The notes beneath the pieces were generated by a model that did not search any database, was not told the origin of the DNA, and saw nothing but the letters and a program-made list of their open reading frames with translations. A DNA stretch of 40,724 bases from an uncultured Muribaculaceae bacterium (GTDB lineage Bacteria > Bacteroidota > Bacteroidia > Bacteroidales > Muribaculaceae), in the NCBI GenBank assembly GCA_947381945.1, contig CANCXM010000026.1, positions 1 to 40,724 on the forward strand. The letters are read 5' to 3'. The position numbers were made by a program, and so were the translations under genes. Below, one piece after another: positions 7,064 through 14,351 of this stretch. The first letter of the stretch is position 1. The number at the start of each line of letters is the position of its first letter.

Positions 7064-8758
7064 TTATGCTTTCCAACTGTCCTTGAGGGCGATGGTGCGG
7101 TTGAAGATGAGGGCACCGGGCTTTGAGTCGGGGTCGAGGGTGAAGTAGCCGATACGCTGGAACTGGAGGGGGAGTCCGGGTTTGGCTATTTCGGCGAGGT
7201 AGGGTTCAACCTTGATGTGGTCAATGACTTTGAGCGAGTCGGGGTTGAGCATCTCGCGGAAATCGCGTTCGGTCTCGGCAGCGGGATTCTCGACGTTGAA
7301 GAGACGGTCGTAGATGCGTGCGGTGGCATCGACGGCGTGTTCGGCCGAAACCCAGTGGAGTGTGCCCTTGACCTTGCGTGCGCTGCCGGGGAGGCCGCTG
7401 CGGGTGTCGGGGTCGTAGGTGCAGTAGATTTCCTCGATGTTGCCGTCGGCATCTTTCTTCACGCCTGTGCATTTGATGATGTAGGCACCTTTGAGGCGGA
7501 CTTCACCTTCGGGGGCGAGACGGAAGAATTTCTTGGGAGGATTCGCCATGAAGTCGTCGCGCTCAATGTAGATTTCGCGGCTGAAAGGCATCTGGTGTGT
7601 GCCGGAGCCTTCCTCCTCGGGGTTGTTTTCCATCTCGACCATCTCTGTCTGTCCCTCGGGATAGTTGGTGATGATGACTTTGACGGGGTTGATGACGGCC
7701 ATGCCGCGTGTGGCAACCTTGTTGAGGTCGTCACGGACGGCGTGTTCGAGCAGCGAGATGCTGTTGAGGGCCTCATATTTGGTGTAGCCGATGGTGTCGA
7801 TGAAGTTGCGGACCGAGCGGGGAGTGAAGCCGCGGCGACGCAGACCGGAGATGGTCGGCATACGGGGGTCGTCCCATCCGGCCACGAGTCCTTCCTTGAC
7901 GAGCTGGAGGAGTTTGCGCTTCGACATCACGGTGTAGGTGAGGTTGAGGCGGTTGAACTCGATCTGACGGGGGCAGTAGCTCTCGTCGGCAAGTTCCTTG
8001 ACGAAGTGTTCGTAGAGGGGACGGTGAACGGTGAATTCGAGTGTGCAGATTGAGTGGGTGACACCTTCGAAGTAGTCGCTCTGACCGTGGGCGAAGTCAT
8101 ACATCGGGTAGACTTTCCACGTTGTGCCTGTGCGGTGGTGGGGAGTCTTGATGATGCGATACATGATTGGGTCGCGGAAGTGCATGTTGGGGTTGGCCAT
8201 GTCGATTTTGGCACGGAGTACTCGCGCACCCTCCTCGAATTCGCCTTCGTTCATGCGGCGGAAGAGGTCGAGGTTTTCCTCTACGGAGCGGTTGCGGTAG
8301 GGGCTTTCAGTTCCCGGCTGCGTCGGGGTACCCTTCTGGGCAGCTATTTCTTCTGAGGTCTGGTCGTCGACGTAGGCCTTGCCTTCCTTGATGAGACGGA
8401 TTGCGAGGTCGAAGAGCTGGGGGAAATAGTCGGAAGCGTAGTATTCGCGGTCGCCCCAGTCAAAGCCGAGCCAGTGGATGTCCTCACGGATTGAGTCGAC
8501 ATACTCAACATCCTCCTTCACGGGGTTGGTGTCGTCGAAGCGGAGGTTGCAGGTGCCACCGAATTTCTCGGCGATTCCGAAGTCCATGCAGATGGCCTTG
8601 GCGTGTCCGATGTGGAGGTAGCCGTTTGGTTCGGGCGGGAAGCGGGTGTTGAGGCGTCCGCCGTTCTTACCTGCCTGAAGGTCTTCCAATACGAGTTGTT
8701 CGACAAAGTTGAGGCCCTTGGTCTCCTGTGGTGTTGTAGCTTGACTATTGTTTTCCAT
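7064..8758 (-). CDS. glnS: Glutaminyl-tRNA synthetase
   Basis: 564 residues, the family's normal size. It charges tRNA-Gln with glutamine using ATP in the cytosol. The class I signatures are clear: PPEPNGYLHIGHAK (HIGH at residues 49-52) and VMSKRK (the KMSKS loop, 278-281). The GlnRS-specific stretch RFDDTNP follows the HIGH region, and the C-terminal anticodon-binding beta-barrels cover about residues 345-560. The short N-terminal extension MENNSQATTPQETKG is typical of Bacteroidetes versions. A TATCTTTG -7 box lies 66 nt upstream at 8824-8831. The presence of GlnRS suggests direct tRNA-Gln charging rather than reliance on the GatCAB route. Confidence 0.97.
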   Translation of the reverse strand: MENNSQATTPQETKGLNFVEQLVLEDLQAGKNGGRLNTRFPPEPNGYLHIGHAKAICMDFGIAEKFGGTCNLRFDDTNPVKEDVEYVDSIREDIHWLGFDWGDREYYASDYFPQLFDLAIRLIKEGKAYVDDQTSEEIAAQKGTPTQPGTESPYRNRSVEENLDLFRRMNEGEFEEGARVLRAKIDMANPNMHFRDPIMYRIIKTPHHRTGTTWKVYPMYDFAHGQSDYFEGVTHSICTLEFTVHRPLYEHFVKELADESYCPRQIEFNRLNLTYTVMSKRKLLQLVKEGLVAGWDDPRMPTISGLRRRGFTPRSVRNFIDTIGYTKYEALNSISLLEHAVRDDLNKVATRGMAVINPVKVIITNYPEGQTEMVEMENNPEEEGSGTHQMPFSREIYIERDDFMANPPKKFFRLAPEGEVRLKGAYIIKCTGVKKDADGNIEEIYCTYDPDTRSGLPGSARKVKGTLHWVSAEHAVDATARIYDRLFNVENPAAETERDFREMLNPDSLKVIDHIKVEPYLAEIAKPGLPLQFQRIGYFTLDPDSKPGALIFNRTIALKDSWKA

Positions 8759-8800
8759 TACGGGAGAATATGTTAAAAGTATGATTTATCAGTTAAAATC

Positions 8801-8831
8801 CAATGGTTCATCCATTGAAAATGCAAAGATA
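8801..8831 (-). promoter_or_regulatory. glnS -7 box and leader hairpin
   Basis: TATCTTTG on the minus strand (8824-8831) fits the TAnnTTTG -7 element; the nearest upstream TTG is 22 nt away, slightly long. The predicted leader contains a perfect hairpin CAATGG-TTCAT-CCATTG (8801-8817). Confidence 0.5.
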
Positions 8832-8989
8832 GTCAGATTTTTTGTAATATTCCCAACTTGGAGGGGAAAAACCGAGAAGGCAGCTCTGCAACCCGGGATT
8901 TTCGGGCGGAGGGAATGGAGATTTCAGACATCGGTTCGGGATGTCAGTTGTTGTACGGTATCTTTAGCGCTGTATTGAACCGACGAGGC

Positions 8990-9517
8990 TTACATGTATG
9001 TGATGCAATCAGGCTCCCATTTGTCGAACGGTTTGTGGGTGCGGGTCACATGACCGATGGGAATGACGTTGAACGGTTTCAGTTCCTCCGGGAGATTGAG
9101 GATGGAGCTGATGCTGTCCATGCGGTCGGTGTGGGGATAGGCACATGTCCAGACTGCGCCGAGTCCGAGGGCGTGGACGGCAAGCAGGATGTTTTCTGAT
9201 GCAGCCGAAAGGTCCTGTGCCCATAGGGTTGAGTCGACACCGTCGAGAAAGCGCCGGCTGTCGCCACATGCGACGATTGCAACCGGTGCCTCCTTGGCGG
9301 CATGACAGTAGGGGAGTGCATCGGCAAGCCTGTCGAGCAGCGCGCGGTCTCTCACGACCACAAAATGCCACGGGCGCTTGTTGACCCCTGTCGGGGCAGC
9401 CATGGCTGCATGAAGGATGGTGGTTATGCTTTCGTCGCTGACCTCGATGTCCTTGTCGAAGGAGCGGTCGCTCGTGCGGGTGAGGAGATTATCGATTGCC
9501 TGAAGGTTTATATCCAT
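8990..9517 (-). CDS. Nitroreductase-family flavoprotein
   Basis: 175 residues from MDINLQAIDN. The frame stays open to 9649, but the extra 44 upstream residues do not resemble the family, so I place the start at 9517. The fold is the FMN-dependent nitroreductase type, acting with NAD(P)H on quinones, nitro compounds or flavins. Visible motifs are the N-terminal RTSDRSF (FMN phosphate contact), AAPTGVNKRPWHFVVV, and the late GLGAVWTCAYP loop, ending in IGHVTRTHKPFDKWEPDCITYM. Such small members usually work as dimers. The substrate cannot be told from sequence. It stands alone, is divergent from the toxin-like operon, and has no Shine-Dalgarno site upstream. Confidence 0.85.
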   Translation of the reverse strand: MDINLQAIDNLLTRTSDRSFDKDIEVSDESITTILHAAMAAPTGVNKRPWHFVVVRDRALLDRLADALPYCHAAKEAPVAIVACGDSRRFLDGVDSTLWAQDLSAASENILLAVHALGLGAVWTCAYPHTDRMDSISSILNLPEELKPFNVIPIGHVTRTHKPFDKWEPDCITYM

Positions 9518-9750
9518 TTTTTGCAGTTGTTTTTTTGTTGGCGGTATATTGGAGCGGCTATGGAAAATCCGCAGTGGATCGAGGCGGCTCTTTATTAATA
9601 AAACATTACAGACTTTTGATGGTTGGATTGAAAATGGACGTTCAAGCAATTAAATGTAGATGGGAGGATTGTTATTTTACAGCTATTTTCCTCAGGCCAT
9701 ATTATATAGAAAAACTGTTAGGTTCGTATGATTCAAACTTTTTTGCTACC

Positions 9751-9787
9751 TAAAAGTTTCTAATATTAGAAACTTTTATTAATTTTG
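9751..9787 (+). promoter_or_regulatory. Palindromic operator and promoter of the XRE/DUF3990/DUF3791 operon
   Basis: A perfect 28-bp palindrome (9751-9778; half-site TAAAAGTTTCTAAT) is followed at once by TAATTTTG (9780-9787), an exact -7 box. The place expected for the -33 TTG, about 20 nt further up, falls inside the palindrome. Binding of a dimeric regulator there would block RNA polymerase. The XRE start codon is 23 nt past the -7 box. Autoregulation by the adjacent XRE protein is inferred. Confidence 0.8.
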
Positions 9788-9809
9788 CCTTAGCAGAACT
9801 GAAAATTAT

Positions 9810-10238
9810 ATGACAAGCAGATTTGATGAAATCGGAAGTCTTTTCTTAAGGCGAAGGAAAGAACTTGGACTTACTCAGGAACAATTGGGTGAGAAAGTCG
9901 GTGTGAGCAAGTCTGAAATATCAAAAATTGAAAATGGACGTGGCATAACATTCTCGACAATCGGTAAACTGTCGAAGGCTTTAGGAGTGACTGCGCAGGT
10001 TGAACTGAAACCGACAGAAGTTCTGTCAAGCGATGTCATCCACTATATGGTTATGAGTCTCGGTCTGTTTGCCCGACAATACAAACTCACAAGGAAAGAG
10101 GCTTGCAACTACTTGTCACGCTTCCGTGGTCTGGAATTTTCAATAAACAACTATGAGGTTGAACACCAGTTGTCGTTGCAGGATTGTGTTGATGATATGG
10201 CTGCGATATGCCGGAAAAATGGAGGAGCTTTGATATGA
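9810..10238 (+). CDS. XRE-family HTH regulator, candidate antitoxin
   Basis: 142 residues. The N-terminal half is a canonical XRE/Cro helix-turn-helix (about residues 8-65: RRKELGLTQEQLGEKVGVSKSEISKIENGRGITFSTIGKLSKALG). The C-terminal half (about 73-140: VIHYMVMSLGLFARQYKLTRKEACNYL then HQLSLQDCVDDMAAICRKNGG) has the helix pattern I associate with DUF3791. The regulator may thus be an HTH fused to a DUF3791-like module, a reading made by eye. It is the first gene of a three-gene operon, and its TGA overlaps the ATG of the next gene. It probably represses its own promoter through the 28-bp palindrome. The likely role is antitoxin and transcriptional repressor for the DUF3990 protein. Base composition here is visibly more AT-rich than the flanking genes. 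Confidence 0.85.
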   Translation: MTSRFDEIGSLFLRRRKELGLTQEQLGEKVGVSKSEISKIENGRGITFSTIGKLSKALGVTAQVELKPTEVLSSDVIHYMVMSLGLFARQYKLTRKEACNYLSRFRGLEFSINNYEVEHQLSLQDCVDDMAAICRKNGGALI

Positions 10239-10708
10239 AACTTTATCACGGTTCAAATCAGGCTGTCCGGACAATAGATTTATCGAAAGGAAGAAAGTAT
10301 AAGGATTTCGGGCAGGGATTCTATACCACCCATCTGCGTGACCAGGCCGTCTATTGGTCGCGCAGAATTGCAGGCCGTTTCGGTGGGATTGCGACTGTCT
10401 CAGAATTTGAGTTTGATCTTGAGGCAGCGATTGCCGACGGGCTGAATGTGAAAATATTTGACAAAGCTGATAGGGAATGGGCCACGTTCGTCATGGAAAA
10501 CCGGAGGAGAGATGTAATGGAGTTCAGTCATGGGTATGATATAGTGATTGGTCCTGTGGCTGACGACAATATGGCCAGACTGTTTGGACTCTATGATATG
10601 AATATCATTGATCTTGACGCTGTTGTCGCAGGATTGGAATATAAGGATTTGAATTCACAATACTTCTTTGCCACTGAGCGGGCTTTAGATTATATCGTTT
10701 GTTTATGA
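10235..10708 (+). CDS. DUF3990 protein, predicted ADP-ribosyltransferase-fold toxin
   Basis: 157 residues from MKLYHGSNQ. I chose this start because its ATG overlaps the upstream stop (ATGA) and a strong GGAGGAG site lies 7 nt before it (10221-10227). DUF3990 proteins belong to the ADP-ribosyltransferase superfamily. Here the expected elements are in order: LYHGS (His5), DFGQGFYTT (Tyr30) and NSQYFFATERAL (Gln142 region), matching a His-Tyr-Gln/Glu-type active site. If active it would transfer ADP-ribose from NAD to a cellular target, but neither the target nor the chemistry can be read. The operon position between an XRE regulator and a DUF3791 protein supports a toxin role; the strong ribosome site and coupling suggest dose control by translation. 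It could instead be a phage-defence effector. Confidence 0.82.
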   Translation: MKLYHGSNQAVRTIDLSKGRKYKDFGQGFYTTHLRDQAVYWSRRIAGRFGGIATVSEFEFDLEAAIADGLNVKIFDKADREWATFVMENRRRDVMEFSHGYDIVIGPVADDNMARLFGLYDMNIIDLDAVVAGLEYKDLNSQYFFATERALDYIVCL

Positions 10709-10947
10709 AAGAGCAGAATAACAATTTTGAATTTCTTGTGGAATATATTACAGCCAAAGTCGTTGAATGGATTATCCGTGATAAGAATCTCGGTCTGGAG
10801 GAGGCTTTGTTGCTTTTCCATAATTCAGAAACGTTTGAGAAACTATGCGATGAGAATACTGACATGTATATCGAAAGCCCGGCCTACATTTATGAAATCT
10901 TCAATGAAGAAATGCGCCGAGGGACGATTCGCGGGATGACGGAATAA
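10705..10947 (+). CDS. DUF3791-type small protein, partner of DUF3990
   Basis: 80 residues from MKEQNNNFEF. The ATG overlaps the stop of the DUF3990 gene (ATGA again); a TTG six bases earlier is a less likely start. It has no signal peptide. The helix-rich sequence (FLVEYITAKVVEWIIRDKNLGLEEALLLF, later SPAYIYEIFNEEM) fits the small DUF3791 family, which often adjoins DUF3990 genes. Its role is unknown: it could be the direct inhibitor of the ADP-ribosyltransferase, with the XRE protein handling repression, giving a three-part system. No Shine-Dalgarno site is seen, so translation is probably coupled. It is followed 12 bp later by a strong bidirectional terminator. Confidence 0.75.
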   Translation: MKEQNNNFEFLVEYITAKVVEWIIRDKNLGLEEALLLFHNSETFEKLCDENTDMYIESPAYIYEIFNEEMRRGTIRGMTE

Positions 10948-10959
10948 AGTTATATAAGA

Positions 10960-11007
10960 AAAAACGATTTAACTTTGGTGTTGTCACCATGAAGTTAAAT
11001 CGTTTTT
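10960..11007. terminator. Bidirectional intrinsic terminator shared by the toxin-like operon and tRNA-Leu
   Basis: AAAAACGATTTAACTT (10960-10975) pairs perfectly with 10992-11007, with an inner TGGTG/CACCA stem. A/T runs on both sides give U-tracts on both strands. It lies 12 bp after the DUF3791 stop and 3 bp beyond the 3' end of the minus-strand tRNA. Confidence 0.85.
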
Positions 11008-11010
11008 ATG

Positions 11011-11091
11011 TGCCCGGAACAAGACTCGAACTTGCACGCCTTGCAGCACTCGCACCTGAAACGAGCGCGTCTACCATTCCGCCACCCGGGC
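11011..11091 (-). tRNA. tRNA-Leu (anticodon CAG)
   Basis: 81 nt on the minus strand. The acceptor stem starts GCCCGGG and ends CCGGGC plus discriminator A. The D-arm (GGCGGAATGGTAGACGC), the anticodon arm CTCGT-TTCAGGT-GCGAG with CAG at the anticodon position, a class II variable arm, and the T-arm GTTCGAGTC are all present. It reads CUG codons. CCA is not encoded and must be added after transcription. It has its own strong promoter and a shared terminator. Confidence 0.93.
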
Positions 11092-11101
11092 TTTGCGAGG
11101 A

Positions 11102-11132
11102 CAAAGGTAAGAATCTTTTTCGGATTTGCCAA
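11102..11132 (-). promoter_or_regulatory. Promoter of tRNA-Leu
   Basis: On the minus strand TTG (11130-11132, part of TTTGG), 20 nt, then TACCTTTG (11102-11109): an exact consensus pair ending about 10 nt before the tRNA 5' end. Confidence 0.8.
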
Positions 11133-11198
11133 ATATTTTTATCTGGAGTATGAGTTTTTTTCGAGTTTCAATGTTTTTGAAATGGATTTGGAGTGAGT

Positions 11199-12626
11199 TC
11201 AGCGGTCGAAGATTTTGTCTTTGGCGGTGACCTGGGTGGGGGTGCCGGCGGCGGGACCGATGATGCATGTGCCCATGCTTATGCCGACGGCATCAGTGAA
11301 GCTGATACCGGTGCGGGCTTCGCCGACAGTGATGTTGTCGAAGCTGACATTTGTGATGGGTTTCTGCGCTGTCCCTTGGAGGACGAGGGCTGCGGCGGAG
11401 GCTTTGTCGCATGAGAGACCGGAGATGTGGATGTCGGTCACGGTCGAGTAGTGTGCGCTCTCAAGACCCTCCCCGGCATAACGGCTCGTGATGTAGAAGA
11501 GGTCCTCGACATCACCGAATTTGCAATCTTTCATGAAGATTCCGCTGACGAATCCGCCACGGTCAGGATTGGTCTTGACGTAGAGACCGCGTTTGCAGTA
11601 ACCGGCATAGTCGCAGTTCTCGATGATGACGTTGCGCACGCCTCCCGACATCTCGCTGCCGATGACCACTGCATGGAGGCCCTTGAAATGGCAGTTGCGG
11701 ATGACGATGTTCTCACACGGCATGTCGGTTGTCCATCCGTCGTTGTCGCGACCACTCTTTATGGCTATGTTGTCGTCGCCGTTGTCGAAGTGGATGTCCT
11801 CGATGAGAATGTTGCGCGACGATTCGGGATCGATACCGTCGTTGTTGACGAGTTTCGCATCATAGCGGAGGCTGCGGCAGATGGCATCGTCGCACTGCAG
11901 GAGGTGGATACACCAGAAGGGGGAGTTGATGATTTTCACCCCTTCGAGCGTCACACCCTTGCAGCGGTAGAGCTGGAGGAGGTGGGGGCGGAGATAGTCA
12001 CCACGGCCGAAACGGCGTTCGGCGAGGGGGACGGAGTTGTGGTTCATCTCGCGGCTGCGCAACTGTGCGGGCTTTTGGTCCTTGCGCCAAGTGGCAAAGG
12101 TGGTCATGGCGTTGCCGTCGATAAGGCCCTCACCGGTGATTGCGATGTCGTGAAGACCGTAACCATATATCATAGGGGAGTAGTTGTAGAGGTAGGTACC
12201 CTCCCACGAAGTGTTGACAATCGGGTAGAGTTCAGGGTCGGGGTCGAACATGACGACGGCACCTTCTTCGAGATTGATGCAGAGATTGCTTGTGAGGGTA
12301 AGAGGACCGCGGAGAAGGTAGGTTCCGGCGGGTACATTGATGCGTCCTCCGCCTGCTTTTTCGACCTTTGCGATTGCCTTGCGGAAAGCCGGGAGGCAGT
12401 CCTTCACGCCGTCGGCCTTCGCGCCGAATTTCAGAATGTCAAACTCACGGTCCGGTATCGCAGCTCCATGAATGTTGGAGAGGATGCTGTCGCGCAGGGC
12501 ATCGCGGCGGGCGTCGAGTGTGGCGTTTGGTTCTGAAGATGGGTCGGCTGTTGCCGAAGCCGATGCGGTTGCCGGAAAGCAGAGGGCTGACAGCAGAATG
12601 ATTAACGGAGTGATGAAATTTTTCAT
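11199..12626 (-). CDS. Secreted GH28-family glycoside hydrolase (polygalacturonase-like)
   Basis: 475 residues with a signal peptide (MKNFITPLIILLSALCFPATASA) and no lipobox, so probably periplasmic. The body is a right-handed beta-helix beginning FDILKFGAKADGVKDC, the usual start of pectate-lyase-like and GH28 proteins. The GH28 active-site motifs are recognisable: NNDGIDPES (Asp263, where most members have NTD), GDDNIAIKSG (Asp284, Asp285), LHAVVIGSE (His318) and RGLYVKT. The enzyme hydrolyses galacturonate or rhamnogalacturonate linkages in pectin, releasing oligomers or, as exo-enzymes do, monomers; which one is unclear. It lies downstream of the five-gene uptake operon but behind a terminator and its own -7 box, so it may be co-functional without being co-transcribed. 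Confidence 0.88.
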   Translation of the reverse strand: MKNFITPLIILLSALCFPATASASATADPSSEPNATLDARRDALRDSILSNIHGAAIPDREFDILKFGAKADGVKDCLPAFRKAIAKVEKAGGGRINVPAGTYLLRGPLTLTSNLCINLEEGAVVMFDPDPELYPIVNTSWEGTYLYNYSPMIYGYGLHDIAITGEGLIDGNAMTTFATWRKDQKPAQLRSREMNHNSVPLAERRFGRGDYLRPHLLQLYRCKGVTLEGVKIINSPFWCIHLLQCDDAICRSLRYDAKLVNNDGIDPESSRNILIEDIHFDNGDDNIAIKSGRDNDGWTTDMPCENIVIRNCHFKGLHAVVIGSEMSGGVRNVIIENCDYAGYCKRGLYVKTNPDRGGFVSGIFMKDCKFGDVEDLFYITSRYAGEGLESAHYSTVTDIHISGLSCDKASAAALVLQGTAQKPITNVSFDNITVGEARTGISFTDAVGISMGTCIIGPAAGTPTQVTAKDKIFDR

Positions 12627-12712
12627 GATGTATGGCGGTAGAATTTATGTCCGGGGGTGTTGATTCAGGCAAGGTGCCGACGGATACGTCCGCAAAATAA
12701 CGGATTCCTCCG

Positions 12713-12720
12713 CAAAGATA
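12713..12720 (-). promoter_or_regulatory. -7 box for the GH28 gene
   Basis: TATCTTTG on the minus strand matches TAnnTTTG. The position for -33 reads TTT rather than TTG. It lies between the uptake-operon terminator and the GH28 start, giving a leader of about 80 nt with a small CGGA-TACG-TCCG hairpin. Confidence 0.5.
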
Positions 12721-12745
12721 GGTAAAAAGGAGTAGATATGAAAAT

Positions 12746-12779
12746 GACCCTGCCATAACCGGTCGGTCGGGGCAGGGTC
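12746..12779 (-). terminator. Terminator of the SusC-to-BACON operon
   Basis: GACCCTGCC (12746-12754) pairs perfectly with GGCAGGGTC (12771-12779), followed on the minus strand by ATTTTCAT. It lies about 60 bp past the last gene of the operon. Confidence 0.65.
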
Positions 12780-12840
12780 GGAACTGTTTGTCGTATTACT
12801 TTTGTTTGTAGTTCAAATATCAGTGGTTGAAAATTGCATC

Positions 12841-14307
12841 TCAATATGGGAGAGCACTGTCGGCAGTGATGGTAATAGCTTGCGCAGGCTCGGCTGAGCG
12901 GACGTCGATAGTGCGGGTGCGGGCCATTCCGGCGCGGGGTGCTTTGGCCGGAGCTGCTGAGGGGGCTTCACCGGTGGCAGGATGGATACGCATGAGGAAG
13001 GGGTTCACCATTCGGTAGAGATAGCCTGCGGAGGTGTTGCTTGACGGTTTGTCCGAAGAGAAAGCAAAGAGCTGGAAATAGTCAAGCGGGGCATCGAATG
13101 TGCCTGCATCTTCAAATTCAACGGCAGTGTAACCGACATTGCTCTCAGCATCGAACTCATAGTATGGAAGAGCTTTAATGGACGGTCCGGAAGCCCATGT
13201 GTAGTAGCCTTCACCATCCTCGGTGAAACCGAATGTAGTGAAGATATAGTATCTATTGTTCCATATACCGCAGTTCTGACCTCCTTCGATAGTGAAGGTA
13301 TGGTTTGATGTATTGTAAGTGAAAGGAATGGCGATTCCATCATTGGGAAGTTCGATGAAATGGTTGGTTCCTTCCTGTTTTACAATGACAGCAACATAAT
13401 AGAGTTTGCCATCTTTCGGGTCTGTGAAGTAGAGGGCATAGTCGTCAGAGGCAAGGTCCTTCGCAAAATCACACTGATGGACGAACATTGTGCCGGACTT
13501 GGGGCCGATCTCGTAGGTGAAGCTGCCTGTGCGGACATGGCCGGTGGTATTTTTCTCGACATTGAAATAGAGTTTCTGCTTCTCCTTGTCATGCTCGTAG
13601 GTAAGCCATTTAGGATCGGTAGAGGTATAGCCGACGGTGATGTCAAATGGGAAATCGTAGTTGTAGCGATTCTTGGAGTCATTGACGAACCATTCGGTGC
13701 GGTCGAAGATGCTGAAATAGATGCCGTCTTGCTTGACACCTATGGTGCTTTCATTATCGCCATAGACAACGGTCAATTTGGCATTTCGTTCGTCGAGGGT
13801 CGGGTTCTGCCCGACAGTGACGGTGATGACGCCTTCGTCATAGTTTGCTGTGACCCATTCGCTGTCAGTACGGACCTCGAGCGGAATGTTTGATTTTGTC
13901 GTGATGGTCTTGCTTCCGGTTTCAGCTTTGAATTCGAGATCCGCTTCATCACCGAGCTGGAAGATGACACCTTCCTGGATGATTGCGATTTCGGTTGTCG
14001 AATCGCCACACTTCACTGTGAGGATGCCCGAACGGCTCTGGAGGGAGTTGTTCTGGGTGCAGCTCACATGGATTTCATCACCCTCTACCGTTGCAGTAAT
14101 CCATTCACTGGCACTGGTGACTGTCACGGGGCCTTCCGCTTCGAATTTGATGGTGCCTGTCGATGCCGCAGCCGGGAAGTCAGTATCACGCCCGACGATT
14201 GTCACTGCAGGGTCCGAGTGGAGGTCGGGAGCTTCGTAGCTGTCACACGAAGTGACAGCTACGGAAGCGAGGAGGGTAAACAGAATAGATTTATATATCT
14301 TTTTCAT
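12841..14307 (-). CDS. BACON-domain surface lipoprotein
   Basis: 488 residues with signal peptide and lipobox (VAVTSC, Cys21), so predicted to be anchored in the outer membrane. After the linker there are two clear BACON repeats (about residues 37-112 and 115-190), each showing the pattern of an SxxW core strand (ASEWITATVEGD, DSEWVTANYDEG) and a closing strand ending in IxQEG or VKQDG; a third diverged copy may follow. The C-terminal half (about 280-488) is beta-rich and unrecognised. BACON modules are Ig-like domains of Bacteroidetes surface proteins, thought to bind carbohydrate or mucin or act as spacers. It is the last gene of the operon, 44 bp after the DUF4302 gene. It likely captures substrate for the SusC/SusD pair; the ligand is unknown. 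Confidence 0.85.
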   Translation of the reverse strand: MKKIYKSILFTLLASVAVTSCDSYEAPDLHSDPAVTIVGRDTDFPAAASTGTIKFEAEGPVTVTSASEWITATVEGDEIHVSCTQNNSLQSRSGILTVKCGDSTTEIAIIQEGVIFQLGDEADLEFKAETGSKTITTKSNIPLEVRTDSEWVTANYDEGVITVTVGQNPTLDERNAKLTVVYGDNESTIGVKQDGIYFSIFDRTEWFVNDSKNRYNYDFPFDITVGYTSTDPKWLTYEHDKEKQKLYFNVEKNTTGHVRTGSFTYEIGPKSGTMFVHQCDFAKDLASDDYALYFTDPKDGKLYYVAVIVKQEGTNHFIELPNDGIAIPFTYNTSNHTFTIEGGQNCGIWNNRYYIFTTFGFTEDGEGYYTWASGPSIKALPYYEFDAESNVGYTAVEFEDAGTFDAPLDYFQLFAFSSDKPSSNTSAGYLYRMVNPFLMRIHPATGEAPSAAPAKAPRAGMARTRTIDVRSAEPAQAITITADSALPY

Positions 14308-14351
14308 ATTCTTGTCGAAGTTATAGAAAAACTTAAGAAATGCGGATGCCT

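Noticed and set aside
8990..9649. 219-residue version of the nitroreductase starting at 9649
   Set aside because: The extra 44 residues do not fit the family; MDINLQ at 9517 gives the normal N-terminus.
11008..11196. 62-codon plus-strand frame over the tRNA
   Set aside because: It reads the antisense of tRNA-Leu, a common false call, and has no promoter or family.
11199..12626. GH28 gene as the sixth gene of the SusC operon
   Set aside because: A 9-bp perfect terminator stem and a -7 box lie between it and the BACON gene, so I treat it as a separate unit.
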